NCBI GenBank assembly: GCA_004764695.1
Contig: SMSO01000025.1
Location: 2,997,102 to 3,061,101 of the forward strand
Direction: 5' to 3'
Length of the DNA stretch: 64,000 nucleotides
DNA from: Schizochytrium sp. TIO01
Lineage: Eukaryota > Sar > Bigyra > Thraustochytrida > Thraustochytriidae
A program made the translations under genes and the position numbers. Position 1 is the first letter of the stretch; every line of letters starts with the position of its first letter. A model generated the notes under the pieces. The model saw only the letters and a list, made by a program, of their open reading frames with translations. It ran no database searches and was not told where the DNA came from. This document shows, piece by piece, positions 46,136-57,487 of the stretch.

Positions 46136-46632
46136 TATCACGCGACTCAGCGACCGATCCCACTATGTCAAATATATGTGTTATTGAAGCTCTTTCACGT
46201 AAACCGTCGCTTGAAGAGGTTATTGCTTCTCCAGAGGGAAAGCAAGCGTTTGTGAAGCAGCTCAGTCGGGAGCACAGTGTTGAAGTTTACTATCTTATAG
46301 ATGCAGTTCAAAGATTCAAAGGCCTGAGAGCGAGTGACTCCTCCACTCAATCAACAAGAGAACTCGCCTTTAAGATATACCGGACTTTTGTGGCTGACCA
46401 TTCGATACTGCAGGTCAATGTGTCGAGTAATGCTTCCCGAGAACTTAACAAGGCAATCATGAAACTGAAGGACAATCCCGACTGCGCTCCCCAGGATGAT
46501 CTTTTTGACAAAATTCTTCGAGAAGTAATTGAAATGGTTCGCAGAGACTCCTTCCAGCGTTTTCTTCTGTCAGATTTATTTCAAGAGTACATCAAACAAA
46601 TACAGGAGCAACGTCAGATTTCCACTGCCTAG
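44743..46632 (+). CDS. Seven-transmembrane receptor with C-terminal RGS domain
   Basis: This is a 629-residue protein with an ATG start. It has N-glycosylation-type sites in its first ten residues and seven hydrophobic segments at about 40-61, 73-92, 108-128, 261-282, 304-327, 342-360 and 369-390. A long polar loop of about 130 residues separates TM3 and TM4. After a Ser-rich linker and an 11-residue Asn run (453-463) comes an RGS domain at about 488-625 (SLEEVIASPEGKQAFVKQL, then FLLSDLFQEYIK). RGS domains accelerate GTP hydrolysis by G-alpha. The 7TM-RGS layout is that of plant RGS1, where it keeps a self-activating G protein off until a ligand arrives. The ligand here is unknown. It is convergent with the small twin-motif ORF. 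Confidence 0.9.
46099..46135 (+). repeat. AAC polyasparagine tract
   Basis: Eleven or so AAC codons encode an Asn run just before the RGS domain. Confidence 0.9.
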
Positions 46633-47192
46633 ACTTTTCCCCATAGGCCATGCCCACTATTCCTGTCACATTTGTAGAGGCTTTGTAGCGTGTTGCAACG
46701 CGTTACTCCAAGATCTTCAATATTACTTGTTCTCCTCACTTCTTGTTTAAAACAGAGGTGTTAGAGATTCCTCTGAACATTTTAAACATCAATCCTGGCT
46801 GTGGATGTGTAACATATTAATCATATGATGCGTTTTGGCTTTTTGCCCAAGCTTCCTTTAAAAAAAAATAGACTGTTGTTGCAGCTAGGGAGATTTTTGG
46901 ATGGATTCTTAAAAGAATAGATAATAATAGTTCGATGTCAGAAGCTTTTCTTCTCGAACCTTCCTTTTTTAAAGCCAACGTCAAAAAATTGAAGAACTAG
47001 AAGAGAAAGACAAAAGATCTATTGATATGAGTAAATAGGATGATCAGAGTATATAACAATAAAAAGAGTAACCAGGCTAATTTGGTTCAGCCAGACATGT
47101 CTGGAGAATGCTGGCAGTGATATCCTCAACGGGGATATTTCTTCGTTTGATTTGGTTTTCATGGAAAGCTTGCTGATATCATCATAACCTAA
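46633..47192. other. Convergent intergenic region
   Basis: This 560 bp AT-rich stretch follows the 7TM-RGS gene. No gene is seen. Confidence 0.5.
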
Positions 47193-47675
47193 CTAACCAC
47201 GGCCGCAATATGCGCATGAAGCGTTGGTGCAAAGAGACGGATTGTGCAGAGCAACGTTCGAGGTCCAAAAGACGCCTGAGCCGTGATGGAGTTCAGGCGA
47301 TACAGGCATGTTACCGGGCTGTGCATTTTCAAGCTTTTGCTCTTCAATTGACCCGACTGAATCAGAAGTACTACGAGGGCCAAGCGAAAAGGCTGGCGCA
47401 ATTGGCAGACTTGACGAAAGTGCTGTGAGTCGCGGCGAGTCAGAAATGCTTGCAAAGAGTGTTGTGCCTACTGGTGTCGTGCGATAGATAATCCTTGTCT
47501 TGGGGCTTTCTACTTTGCCATACCCATCAGCCTTTCTACCAAACGACTCGTCCTTGCCCTCACTGGCCCATGACACGCGTCCCGATGAGCAATACGCGCA
47601 GTCCTCCTTGGTACAAGTCGCATGCTTGTGTAAGGTAATTGCGCCCCTAAGGTCACTGCGAAAGTCGGTCTCCAT
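47193..47675 (-). CDS. Probable small protein with two matching Cys/His motifs
   Basis: This is a 160-residue ATG-to-TAG frame. I do not recognise the protein. The same pattern, L-H-x4-C-T-x3-C-A-Y-C-x2-G, occurs near the N-terminus (H16, C21, C26, C29) and again at the very C-terminus (H144, C149, C154, C157, last residue G160). Within the two copies several identical residues use different codons (Leu TTA/CTG, Cys TGT/TGC, Ala GCG/GCA), as expected for a selected protein motif rather than a DNA duplication. One His and three Cys per motif would suit a zinc site; this is inference. The middle is Ser/Pro-rich and probably disordered. It lies 561 bp from the convergent 7TM-RGS gene, a spacing typical of this window. 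It breaks the strand alternation seen for the other genes. Confidence 0.55.
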   Translation of the reverse strand: METDFRSDLRGAITLHKHATCTKEDCAYCSSGRVSWASEGKDESFGRKADGYGKVESPKTRIIYRTTPVGTTLFASISDSPRLTALSSSLPIAPAFSLGPRSTSDSVGSIEEQKLENAQPGNMPVSPELHHGSGVFWTSNVALHNPSLCTNASCAYCGRG

Positions 47676-48593
47676 ATTGATCGTATTAAAGAAATCTTAC
47701 TTTACCTATTCACGCCACTGCTCTCCCTGCTGGTGAATTTCTTTCTTGCGCAAGATGGACTGCGCAAACCTCGCCTTGTCAATCAACCTTGGTCTTTGCG
47801 TAGTACTGGACCTAATCGCTCTTAATCACCGCCACCTAATACCGCACACACTATAGCGCACGTATAGATGGTCCCAGTCCGTCAGTAGTAATTTGCAGAA
47901 ACGCAGGCTCCTGCCTTGTGCAGGCTTCCCAATCTGGGTTTGCAATGCAATTCGCCCACACGCGATGAAGCAAGTGAGACACCCCGATCGTTCGAGCGAT
48001 CTGGAGCAGCTGCTTGCTCTTGTTTAGGGTATGGTGACCCAGTCCCAGCGCTGTATTGCTTCCTAGGGTCTCCAGCTAGATTCCCTCTAAGAGGAAAAGG
48101 AAGAGAGAGGCTTCAGGTCCACGGGGTTCCTGCCTTTGCTGACGCGATCGACCAATGGGTCGATAGATCGGCAGGTACCTGCTGGATGGGCTGAGCAACG
48201 CGAACAGACTCTGGCTCGATGAGTCTTCCGAGGGGATGGAATCCTGTCGAGTACTGCAACGATGGAAGTATCAGGTCAGTGTCAACAGCAGCGATGGCAA
48301 GCAGGTTAGTCTCGTGTCCTCGTCCCACTAGATGCCTCCAGACGATGCCCAATCTTGAACCGGGTATAACCTCCACCACCTTTTCTCGAGACCGCGGGTT
48401 AACCTAATTCCGTCGCACTCAAAGCCGGTGCTTGTGCTTTTTCTCTTACTCAGAGGAAGAGACAAAACGAAGAAGCACTTCAATGTCCGCTCTTATCCAC
48501 ACGCACTGAGGCGTTGCTTTCAGCCCCGTTTTATCCTTCGCTGCAAGCTTTCCAACACTTGGCCACGTTCGTGCCTTGCTCTGCGAAGTAATT

Positions 48594-48655
48594 AATCAAT
48601 CGATCAATCGATCGATCAATCAATCGATCGACCAATCAATCAATCGATCGATCAA
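48594..48655. repeat. ATCA/ATCG tandem repeat
   Basis: Mixed ATCA and ATCG units give many overlapping CGATCG-type palindromes over 62 bp. Confidence 0.85.
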
Positions 48656-50179
48656 CTGACTGAGAACCCTTTTGCGCTTTACTATCCTCCAAGTCTCCGA
48701 GCAATTCAATATTTACATATAAAACAAAGAAAGCCCTTCCGGTCTTCACGCCTTTCAACTTACGACTTAGCACCCCTAGTGTTTAGCGTAGGCACGTCCT
48801 ACTCCCGTATGTCCCTCCTTTCTAGCTTGCTGCCGCTCGAGCCCCACAAAAAGCGATCCGTATGATGCTCCAGACTTGCAAATGCTGGGCTTTAAAACCG
48901 GCCAATCCGCGTCTCTTGCGAGAAGAACTTGAAGCAGCGGCTGCTTATCTCAGCCAAGCGCCCGCGGCTCTGCTTATCCAACCGCTTGCTCAGAACGGCG
49001 CTTTTTATGCTCGCTCAAAGTAAACGTGAAGAAACCAGATCTGGGCGTGGGACACCTAACAGAAGTCCCTGGCGCGTCGCGAGACTAAAAGCAAAGTAAA
49101 AGGGGAAAGAAAAACAGAGAAGAACAGAAAGAGAAAGCAAAAGGGAAACACCTTTTTCCTTTGTTGTCTCGGACTGCTTTCTCTTGTGTTGAGCTATAGC
49201 TTTGCTTGGCTTGGCTTGGGCTTGGCTTGGCTTCGGTTCGCAGTGGCGAAGAAGCTATGTCGTGAGCCTGACCCAAGAGCTCCTCGACTCGACCTAAGCT
49301 GCCGGCTGGTGGAGCGACTCTGGTGGCGGTGCGGTGGCGGCTCTGTTCGGGGAACGAGAGCTCCTCTGCAGAAAAAGGAGATAGAATGAGTCGATTGAGA
49401 ATGAGTGAGTGAGTGAATGAATGAATGAATAAATGAGAGAAAGCGCCTTCGCTCGCTGCAGCTGCGCTCGAGTGGCCTTGCCTGGGACAAGGACAAGCGC
49501 TGGCAGATCGATGGTCCTAAGACGAAGACGCTGCTCCTACTCAACGAGGTGCAGCTCTGATGGCTTTGCTGGCAGAGCTGGTCTTTCCAGGTGACTTGCA
49601 ACGGACGAGAAAAGAAATAAGGATCGCTCAAAAGGCGATCGCTTCAAAGGATGTAAAGAGCAATGAACGGCTGTGTGTGTCCGCAGGCCGCAACGGCGTG
49701 GAGATGACAAACGAAAGCGTACTGGTATAGCTTGTACCGCAAAAGGGTTGTTTGCGAGTGTTGGTTTGTTGACTGCGGCCTGGCTTCGCGCCTAGCTTGG
49801 TGTCTGGCAAGTCCAAGCAAGCAAGAGACTTGAGCTATTGCTCGCACCGCACAGTTGAGGCGTGACCCCTACAGTTTGATGTATATGACTCCTACGTCCC
49901 GAATAGAATGAGCTCAGTGGACTAAGAAGAAATAGTCTGAGTAGGTAATATGTTTTTTCATTTTTACATCATAGGTACTACATACTACCTATTAACTATC
50001 TATCTAACTAACTAACTATTGAGAACTTTGCTTATTCTTTGCAAGCAATCGTTTGGAGGTCCTGAACTTAATTGTCCGTGCTTTGGAGCACTCAGGTGCT
50101 TCAAGTTATTTGTGAAACTTTCTTTTGCGCTGGTCCCGAGCAAACGAATGATTTCAGTAGAATTTAAAACACGAGAGGA

Positions 50180-50243
50180 TGATTGGTTGATTGATTGATT
50201 GATTGATTGAATGAGTGAATGAATGAATAGATGAATGAATGAA
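50180..50243. repeat. (GATT)n followed by (GAAT)n
   Basis: Six GATT units pass into degenerate GAAT/GAGT units. Confidence 0.85.
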
Positions 50244-52123
50244 AGAGCAACTCCAAAGAGGACCTCCGTCGCATGTCCTCTCCCTGGGACCTTTCACTCT
50301 AAAGTTTTCTCTCGTCCATCTATGGCGAGCGAGACGAATGATTGACGGCAGCAGTTGATGTTGCTATCCTCCCGGTGTTTGTGTTTGTCCATTCCGTGCA
50401 AACGCAGCTGCTGCACCTGTTCTCACGGACCCGTTTAGCGTCGTGCCTTATCCTCCACGCATGAAGCAAAATGTCACGACACAGGTTGCATTGCATTACA
50501 TTTGTTAACTGATGAATTATATATAACAAAGCAATCAACCTCCTATCAATCAATCACAACAATCAACTGATGAAAGAAAGCCAAGAAGACATAGCGAAGT
50601 GAGTGATCGTCTGTGCATTCGAAGGAGGTCTTCCAAGTCCTCTCTCAGTGTTGCTAGGCCTTCGAGGTGAGTTCCAATTTCCGTTCTTTTGAGCCCTACT
50701 TTCCACTCTCTTTCAAGCAGCTTCCGTTCGGACCGCGCTAGAGGCCCAATAGGCCTTTCACTACCACCAGATTTGTGATGCGGGCAGCTTTTCCCGAGGG
50801 GCCTCTGGTTCCTCCGAGACACCACACCCCATGGGAAAGAGAGTGATGCGAAGATCTGCCGAGAGTTTTGTTTTCCTCCGTGAGATGGTGTGCACCGATT
50901 GGAGACTGATACGAGGGTGCATGGGCGGCGTATACAACCTTGTATTAACATTTGGGAAGCAGTAAACAAGATTACCTCTCTCTCACTGCTCATTGACTGA
51001 TGGAAAGAGGTCTCTCCGGTGCTAGAACGGAGCGGCACCACGGCGAGACGAAGCAGGGTATCAAGAAAGCAGTAGACGCTCGGAGGCTTTGCGATATCCG
51101 TCGAAAAGACGCTGCTCTTCCCAAATGCTCGCCGTGGGCGCGGCCTCAGGCACCTCACGACGAGCGGGATCTTGGGGCGGTGGAGAGCTAATCTCTAGAG
51201 TCTTGCATAAACGTTTTTATCTTTTTCTCACTGATAGTAGGCCTAGTTCTTTTTTTCTTTTCCTTTTAATTAATCTATTTTTAATTTAAACGAGAGAAAG
51301 AAGAAAGAAAACCCGTAATCGCTCAGGGCGTAACTTTGGGCCAAAGTTATTCGAGTTGAGTGCCGTGTTCAAAGAATGGAGACGGAAAGTGGATCTTGAA
51401 TGGCCTCTCGCCTTCCAAACTTCTTTCTCCACAGACTCACTCGACTTGAAGCTGCTGCTTGCTCTGCCAACTGATTGATGAGGGCTGTGGCGATGAGACT
51501 GCGCCTTCACTTGAGCTTGCGCTGTGCTGTGCTGTGTTGTGCTGTGCATGCATTCATGGCCTCGAACTGCCGCCGTAAATAAAGTTCGACGAAGAGGATC
51601 TACCTCCCGCGATGGCTTGGAGTGCGAGATAGAGAACGAAGCGAGAGGAAGCGGTTATTTATTATTGTGTGCAGGATCACATCATCTTGCGCTCGGTTAG
51701 TTGTGGCGAGGTTTAGCGCAGCAGCAATCGCGCCTCTCCGTCCTGGAAACGAGTCTGATGAGGTAGCTGCTGTTGATTAGCATGCGGCTTTAAAACCGTA
51801 GCAAGAGAGATGCGTTACGCGCAACTGAAACAACCGAGTTGATACAATGCAGTAGGTTTGGCTACTCTTCCATAAGAACACCTAACTAGCACGGCGATAG
51901 GGATAGTGTCCAACCTTCAAACCAGCCTCGAAATTCAACTCTTGCGTGGCTGGTGGCTCCACAGCAAATGTGGTCGCTTGCAGAATAAAATCGCTGCCGA
52001 CGCCCACTCGTCCAAGCGGGGAACCTGATAAGGCCAGCATCGGGCTGGTTCTCGATGGAAAGAAAAGGCCTGGCCTGGATTCCTGCTTCACCTTGAAGAA
52101 CTAGTCGTGAAAATAGTAATTTT

Positions 52124-52127
52124 CTAT

Positions 52128-52162
<35 letters not shown>

Positions 52163-52164
52163 TT
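52124..52164. repeat. (ATTT)n microsatellite
   Basis: About ten TTTA units. Confidence 0.9.
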
Positions 52165-52724
52165 CTTCAACTCAAAAAGAATAACATTCAAGGCTGCAAA
52201 GAACAACTTGTTGAAATAACAACGTGTATTCTTGTAGTTTCACTTTCCCGCGAGATGCGTAAGCTCTGCCTAAGCGCCCCTAGGCACACCGGAAGGATGT
52301 GGTTGCTCGCGGATATGTCGGGGCCTCGCGGAGATCCAGACTGCCTCCTCGAGAGAGTTAGTTAGTTTTGGCTTAGTTAGCCTTCGAGTTCTGCACGACA
52401 CGAGTGTGACGGGTATGAAAAAATAGAAATGGGACAGTCGTTTTGTTGTTTGTTGTTTTGGTTGCGGAGGGTTAGGAAAGCCTGCCCGACGAAGCTCTCT
52501 GGGCAGAGAGCTGTGCGATGGGAAGGTGCGGTGGATCCACTTTGGGGTGGAGCTGGGAAGAAGCAAGCTGGAGAGTGGCGGCTCTGTCCACGCTGAGCGG
52601 TGTACGGATGGATGGATTCCTTGCTCAAGTGGACCGCTGACGTAATGGAATCTACTGAAAATCAAGCTCGACTTGGAGCAGATTTACTTGCGCGAGATGA
52701 ACTAGGTGGTGCTAGGCACTTCTT

Positions 52725-52748
52725 CTTACTGGTACCGGTACCAGTAAG
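52725..52748. repeat. Perfect 24 bp palindrome
   Basis: The left half CTTACTGGTACC is followed immediately by its exact reverse complement. It contains two overlapping GGTACC sites and belongs with the TAGGTA/TACCTA islands by composition. Confidence 0.95.
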
Positions 52749-53866
52749 TTGACAGGCACAGAAAGATCTTGGAAATCGTGACATACGTAACGACTGCAAG
52801 ACACAAGTTAAGCTCAAGATCTAGACCGAGGCCGCGCGTGCCCATGAGATTCTGATGGAAAGCTGGAACAGTTGGTCCACCTACCTGCCGGCTCAAGCGT
52901 TGGCGCAACACAAAGCATAAACGCCTGGCGAGCATGGCGTTGGTAGCTGAGTTCCGCATACCAAGAAACCACTTTTAGTAACGCAGTATTGGCAAGGAGA
53001 AAGAAAGAAGGAAACAAACACTTGGTAGACGAGGATTCTTTTGTCTTGAATTTAACCAATTGTGATTTCTTGGTGTATATACTATTCTGGTACGGTACAT
53101 AGTGCTTTACTTTTATTATCCAAGAAAGCGTTGACCCCCGCAAAGTGTTTCTCCGAGATCTGATTTGCCTGTGGCTAGTATCATTATAGAAATAGGCTAT
53201 GAAGATTGAACCACATTTTGCCCAGCACGACGTATGTGAGAGACATTTCTGCAAAACTATGGTATGAAGATATAGACATTATAGCTGTTGGAGGAAGTAC
53301 CCACGTTAAAGAAGGACCTTGAAAATAACTGTCTCACATTCAGGAATAGATGTTTCTTTGGTTTGAATTCAAAAGAGAGCTCGATCGCTAAATTACATGA
53401 AAGCAAGCAAGACAAGGTTTCTTCTTTTATAGCAGTGTGATTCTGCCTATTATGCTTGAAAAGCTTTGAATAATGGTGCTCCTGAAAAGGCGTCGGCTAG
53501 TTGTAATAAAGATTACTTGCATCAAGCAAGCAGATGAAGCTCCAAAATACTTATAAGTTTTCAAACACTCAGTAAGTAACCTATAAAATTTGCAAAACTT
53601 GCATTCCCTACGGTGACAAAGCGGGGGTAAGACCCAATCGCGGGTTAAAGATTAACCAGTACTCGAAGACAACAATTAAATCGAGTCTTTCGATAGGTAG
53701 TGCAAAATGATGCCTCTGGTGGCGTAGATATCACAATCAGCTATGTGTTTGCATTTGGGCTAGTCGGAGACCTTAGATTTTCTGAGCTTGTCGTCGATGG
53801 GACCACATTCATTGCATGGTTTTGAAGAGCAATCCTCTAGGCAAGTAACCAGTCAACATCACTGGA

Positions 53867-53892
53867 GGGGGGGGGGGGGGGGGGGGGGGGGG
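53867..53892 (+). repeat. G26 homopolymer
   Basis: An uninterrupted run of 26 guanines in gene-free DNA. Its exact length may be affected by sequencing. Confidence 0.9.
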
Positions 53893-54738
53893 TCAGCTTT
53901 GTGAATGAGCGCTTGGCAGAAGATAAAGTAGCCTCAACGACACATCGCTCGAGCTGTCTTGATTTCGATTCGTGCTGTTGACTTGTTGACTATCTGAGAG
54001 GTTTAAAATATACGCAAGAAGATAACACCGTAGTTTTCACAGAGCCAAAGCACAAGCGTGCGGTGAATCTAGACAGTCAAATAGGACACGTAAGCCTGGC
54101 CATTATGAAGTTGACCCCGCAACCGATGGCTTTGTAGACGGCGAGGCGTCTGAATACGTGCGCTGGAGATCACCACTCCTGCTTTTGAAATACGCCTTTT
54201 TTTTTAGCGGAGGATACTCTGGCGTAGATAATGATACGGCCAGTGCTGTGTTGCTCGCAGCCGCCGAATCAAACCACAGCCATAGACGTGCCCAACTTTG
54301 TCACGTGCGCATATGTGATTGCCTTCAATAAAGCGCCGGCAAGGCACACAATGAGTCGGCAAATTTCTGTCTGAAGTAATTTGCTGGCTTATATTGAGGT
54401 TTGCTTCACTTGTAGTGCTTGGAGCTTAGTGGTTCCTTGGCTATGCCATTTTCTTACCTAGCGTCCACTTCGCAACAAATACCGGTATTGTTATAATATG
54501 GTACCATTAGGATGTTCTATCAATATCAAAAGCTCAAAAATCATGATTATAGGCGGGCAGATTGGTAGATTAAGGTGCGTGCATATCAGTCGCAAGCATG
54601 TAGCCAACGCGCATGCCAAACTCTGCACTGCGGCGTGACAGCTAGCTAGGATATTATTTGGATTGAATAATAGCGAAACACAACGAAATGGCTAAGCCTA
54701 AGAAAGGTTGGAGAGCCTCGCAATACAAGGTTTGGTTT

Positions 54739-55983
54739 TTACTTCTTATTAGCACTGTTCTTGTTTCTCTGCGCCTGGGGAGCAGCCTGCGACTTGGGTG
54801 CAGCGGCAGTGCTCGCCGATGTAGCGGCAGTTGCCTTCTTCCTTCGTCCACAGCAGCACGAGCAGCAAAATCCGCATGTGATGATACGAATCGGAAGAAG
54901 AATGACAAAGATTACGAGTGCAAAGATCATACCCAGTACAGGTCCAGCAAGAAGAATTGCCGAGATGATTGCAACCAGGATAAATGCTGCATCGATGAGA
55001 ACCTCCGCGTGGTCCTTAAATGCGGGCTGCTGCTGAAGTGTCTGAATCGCGTTCTGGCGGAAGACCACAAAGTGCTCCTTTGCCTTCTTCTGCACCTCGC
55101 CTGCAATACGCGGCGCATCCTTGATCCACTTATCGACCTCCTCAGAGACGGTATCAACATGCGGCTTGACGTGCTCGTCGTAGTGCGGCTTGACCTGGTC
55201 AACCTGCTCAAAAATCCAGACCCGTGCGGGTACAGTGGCCTGATCAAAGGCCTTAATGTGCGGGTCTGCGTACACAAGGAACTCGTCAACGGCATCTTTG
55301 CCAGCCTCCATAAGCTTCTCCGACTGGGGGAGGATAACGCCGTCGTAGAACACCTGCGAGCGCTCATACGCTTCGCTCAGCCTCTCGGAGCCCCGTGAGA
55401 AGGCAATGGCCCACAAAGGATCTGAATCGCCAATGTTGGCAGCGCGGGCCCTCAACTCAGCAGCCTCTTCGTCGTGGCGAGCACGTTCGCGGTCAAGCTT
55501 CTTCCGCAACTCAGAGATCTCCTTCTCGAGAGGGGCAGGGTCGCGGCATGAGCCCTTTGCGGTGGCAGCCTCAGACTTGGCACGCTTCAGGTCCTCCTTG
55601 AGAGCCGAGATGGTCTTCTCGTGCTGTGATACACGGTCATTGGCAGAGGCCAGAGAAGCATCACATGCGCTTTTGGTTTCATCGCTAGAGTCCTGAGCAG
55701 AGCGGGAGCTGGCGGCATTGGCCTCCTGCATGTGCTTGATGGTCTTCTTGGCGGTCTCCAAACCGCTGGTAGCGGCAAGGACCTCGTTGGACTTATCCAT
55801 GAGGTTCTTCTTGAGAGATTCAACCTGGCCCTCAAGCGAGGAGATCTTGGAAGTGAACTCGCTCGCATCGCAAGCAGTGGAGCCAGAAGTCTCAGAAGAG
55901 GCCTCCGAGGCGTGGATGGACATGACGACGGTTGCCATCATGGCAACCATGAGGAGAGGCGAGGAAGGGGAAAGAACACGCAT
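54739..55983 (-). CDS. Secretory-pathway coiled-coil membrane protein of unknown function
   Basis: This is a 414-residue protein with an ATG start. The first 25 residues form a signal peptide (hydrophobic core MVAMMATVVMSIHA, then small residues). Residues about 42-180 are heptad-rich coiled coil (SLEGQVESLKKNL, ISALKEDLKRAKSE, EISELRKKLDRERARHDEEA). Residues about 185-325 are amphipathic helices with repeated DQVKPHYDEHVKPH-like units, recalling apolipoprotein or perilipin-type lipid-surface helices. A long hydrophobic stretch (about 331-370) could be one kinked or two short membrane segments. Just after it a CGFCCSCCCGRRKK cluster looks like a palmitoylation site next to a basic stop-transfer. 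An A/S/K-rich tail ends the protein. No family is recognised. The alternative is a single-pass tether. Confidence 0.8.
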   Translation of the reverse strand: MRVLSPSSPLLMVAMMATVVMSIHASEASSETSGSTACDASEFTSKISSLEGQVESLKKNLMDKSNEVLAATSGLETAKKTIKHMQEANAASSRSAQDSSDETKSACDASLASANDRVSQHEKTISALKEDLKRAKSEAATAKGSCRDPAPLEKEISELRKKLDRERARHDEEAAELRARAANIGDSDPLWAIAFSRGSERLSEAYERSQVFYDGVILPQSEKLMEAGKDAVDEFLVYADPHIKAFDQATVPARVWIFEQVDQVKPHYDEHVKPHVDTVSEEVDKWIKDAPRIAGEVQKKAKEHFVVFRQNAIQTLQQQPAFKDHAEVLIDAAFILVAIISAILLAGPVLGMIFALVIFVILLPIRIITCGFCCSCCCGRRKKATAATSASTAAAPKSQAAPQAQRNKNSANKK

Positions 55984-57487
55984 GGTGGACGAGATAAAAC
56001 AGAAGGAATGGGGGGAAGACAGCAGAGACGTAGAAGGACGGGAACAAAGATAGACACCCGCTTTAAACGCCCCACGATGAGGATCTGTGGAGTGATTCTC
56101 CGCACTCTACATGTTTGTTATTAATTAATAAGTACCTAACTATCTTTACTACTTTTACCCTATCTTATCTTTAAAAAAATATTCATTTTATTCTTCAATT
56201 TCAAGTTCCGAATTATTACTTGAGACAAGATGTATCCTAAGACGTACGAGAGCTCTCAATTCAACATTGTGAAGAGCGTGGATACGATGTATCTTGCAAA
56301 AACTGTATCCTCGTTTCACTTCCTCGAGGCTTCTCCACGCCCTCATCACCGTCGGAATTGGTGAACTCTAGCAAAGGGATGTCTGGTAAGTTCGCGATTT
56401 GCTAGAATGACGGCACTTCTATAATTATTGCTATACTGGTCCTATAAGAGTTGCCGGCGGTTGCAAGTTTCTCTTTCTCTCTTTCGTTTTGTAAACTAAT
56501 CCCTAAGCTTTACGCTATCAAAGTGGTGCGTCAGGTAGGTAGTTAGTTAGTCAGTTCGAGGTTTTGTTCGCTTTGTTCAAAGTTGCGCGTCTTGAGCTGC
56601 ATACTTTATGCTATGCATCGGAGCTCTTCTTAGGCAAGAGAGATCAGAAGGGCAGCGAGTATTACCCCTCTTTTCTTTTCTCTTCTTAAAAAAAAACAGA
56701 AGAGATATGTATACATACATACATACATACATACATATAAGGAGAAGCGATTGCTCGTGGTCTTTTAAGGAGGAGATCTTTGAGAGGAGAGAGGGGGTCA
56801 AATATTAACGAAGCGATGGTCCCAAGTTCCTTCGCCACGTCACCGATGGTGGTCAATTGCTGCGCTGTCCACTGTAAGATTTACAAGTTGTAATTGGCTC
56901 AAGCTCTGGGCTTCGTCGTGGAGACTAGTCTGTTCGCTGTGCTTAGCTGAGCGTCAGAATAAGGCTAAAGCAGAGCAATTTATTTGCCTGGAATGAAACT
57001 TGAATAGATGCAACAAACATGCAGTACATGTTTAGTCGGTTGTGAAATTATTTTTTTAATGGTTCGCATGCGTTCACGGTAATGGTGGGACAAGACGTCC
57101 ATCAGATACAGATTAAACCATTTTCTTAAGAAAAGATTATGTATACCGCTACAGATAACTTTCGTGGGAAAGTCAACACAACAATCTATATTTGAAAATA
57201 TGAACTAATAGCTACTTGACGAAAGAGACAGTTGAAGTGCCACCCGTGTCTTTTGGAAAAAAACAATTACAAAAGCATCAGCCAAGATGGAATCTAAATT
57301 GATTTGATTGGCCACAGCACCCTTCCAGTGTATCTCATGTACGAAGACGACAAACCTAGAGCAATGCTATTCATTATGTATTTGTTGACTGCCTTCAGGA
57401 TAGAAGCGTAGGTAGCAAACATGATATGAAGACTGACTTTCTTGACCAGCTGTTTGTTCACCCATACATGGAAATATCGATATAAAT
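55984..57487. promoter_or_regulatory. Divergent intergenic region
   Basis: This 1.5 kb stretch separates two divergent membrane-protein genes. It holds a CAGGTAGGTAGTTAGTTAG patch (56532-56550), (CATA)n at 56708-56738, and AT-rich segments. No gene is supported. Confidence 0.5.
57481..57487 (+). promoter_or_regulatory. TATA-like word directly before a start codon
   Basis: TATAAAT abuts the first ATG of the next gene. If it is a functional TATA box, transcription would begin near 57511-57518 and the ATG at 57524 (M13) would be the real start. Confidence 0.3.

Larger units (their letters stand above)
47676..54738. other. 7 kb interval without supportable genes
   Basis: Only chance frames are seen; the longest (50550-51158 minus, 202 codons) begins at GTG and shows no domain. 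Simple repeats include ATCGATCA units (48594-48655), (CTTGG)n (49203-49236), (GAGT)/(GAAT)n (49402-49432), (GATT)/(GAAT)n (50180-50243), (CTGTG)n (51522-51547), (ATTT)n (52124-52164) and a G26 run (53867-53892). A perfect 24 bp palindrome lies at 52725-52748. Confidence 0.55.

Noticed and set aside
50550-51158. 202-codon minus-strand frame
   Set aside because: It starts at GTG, shows no domain, and its length is within chance for gene-free DNA of this composition.
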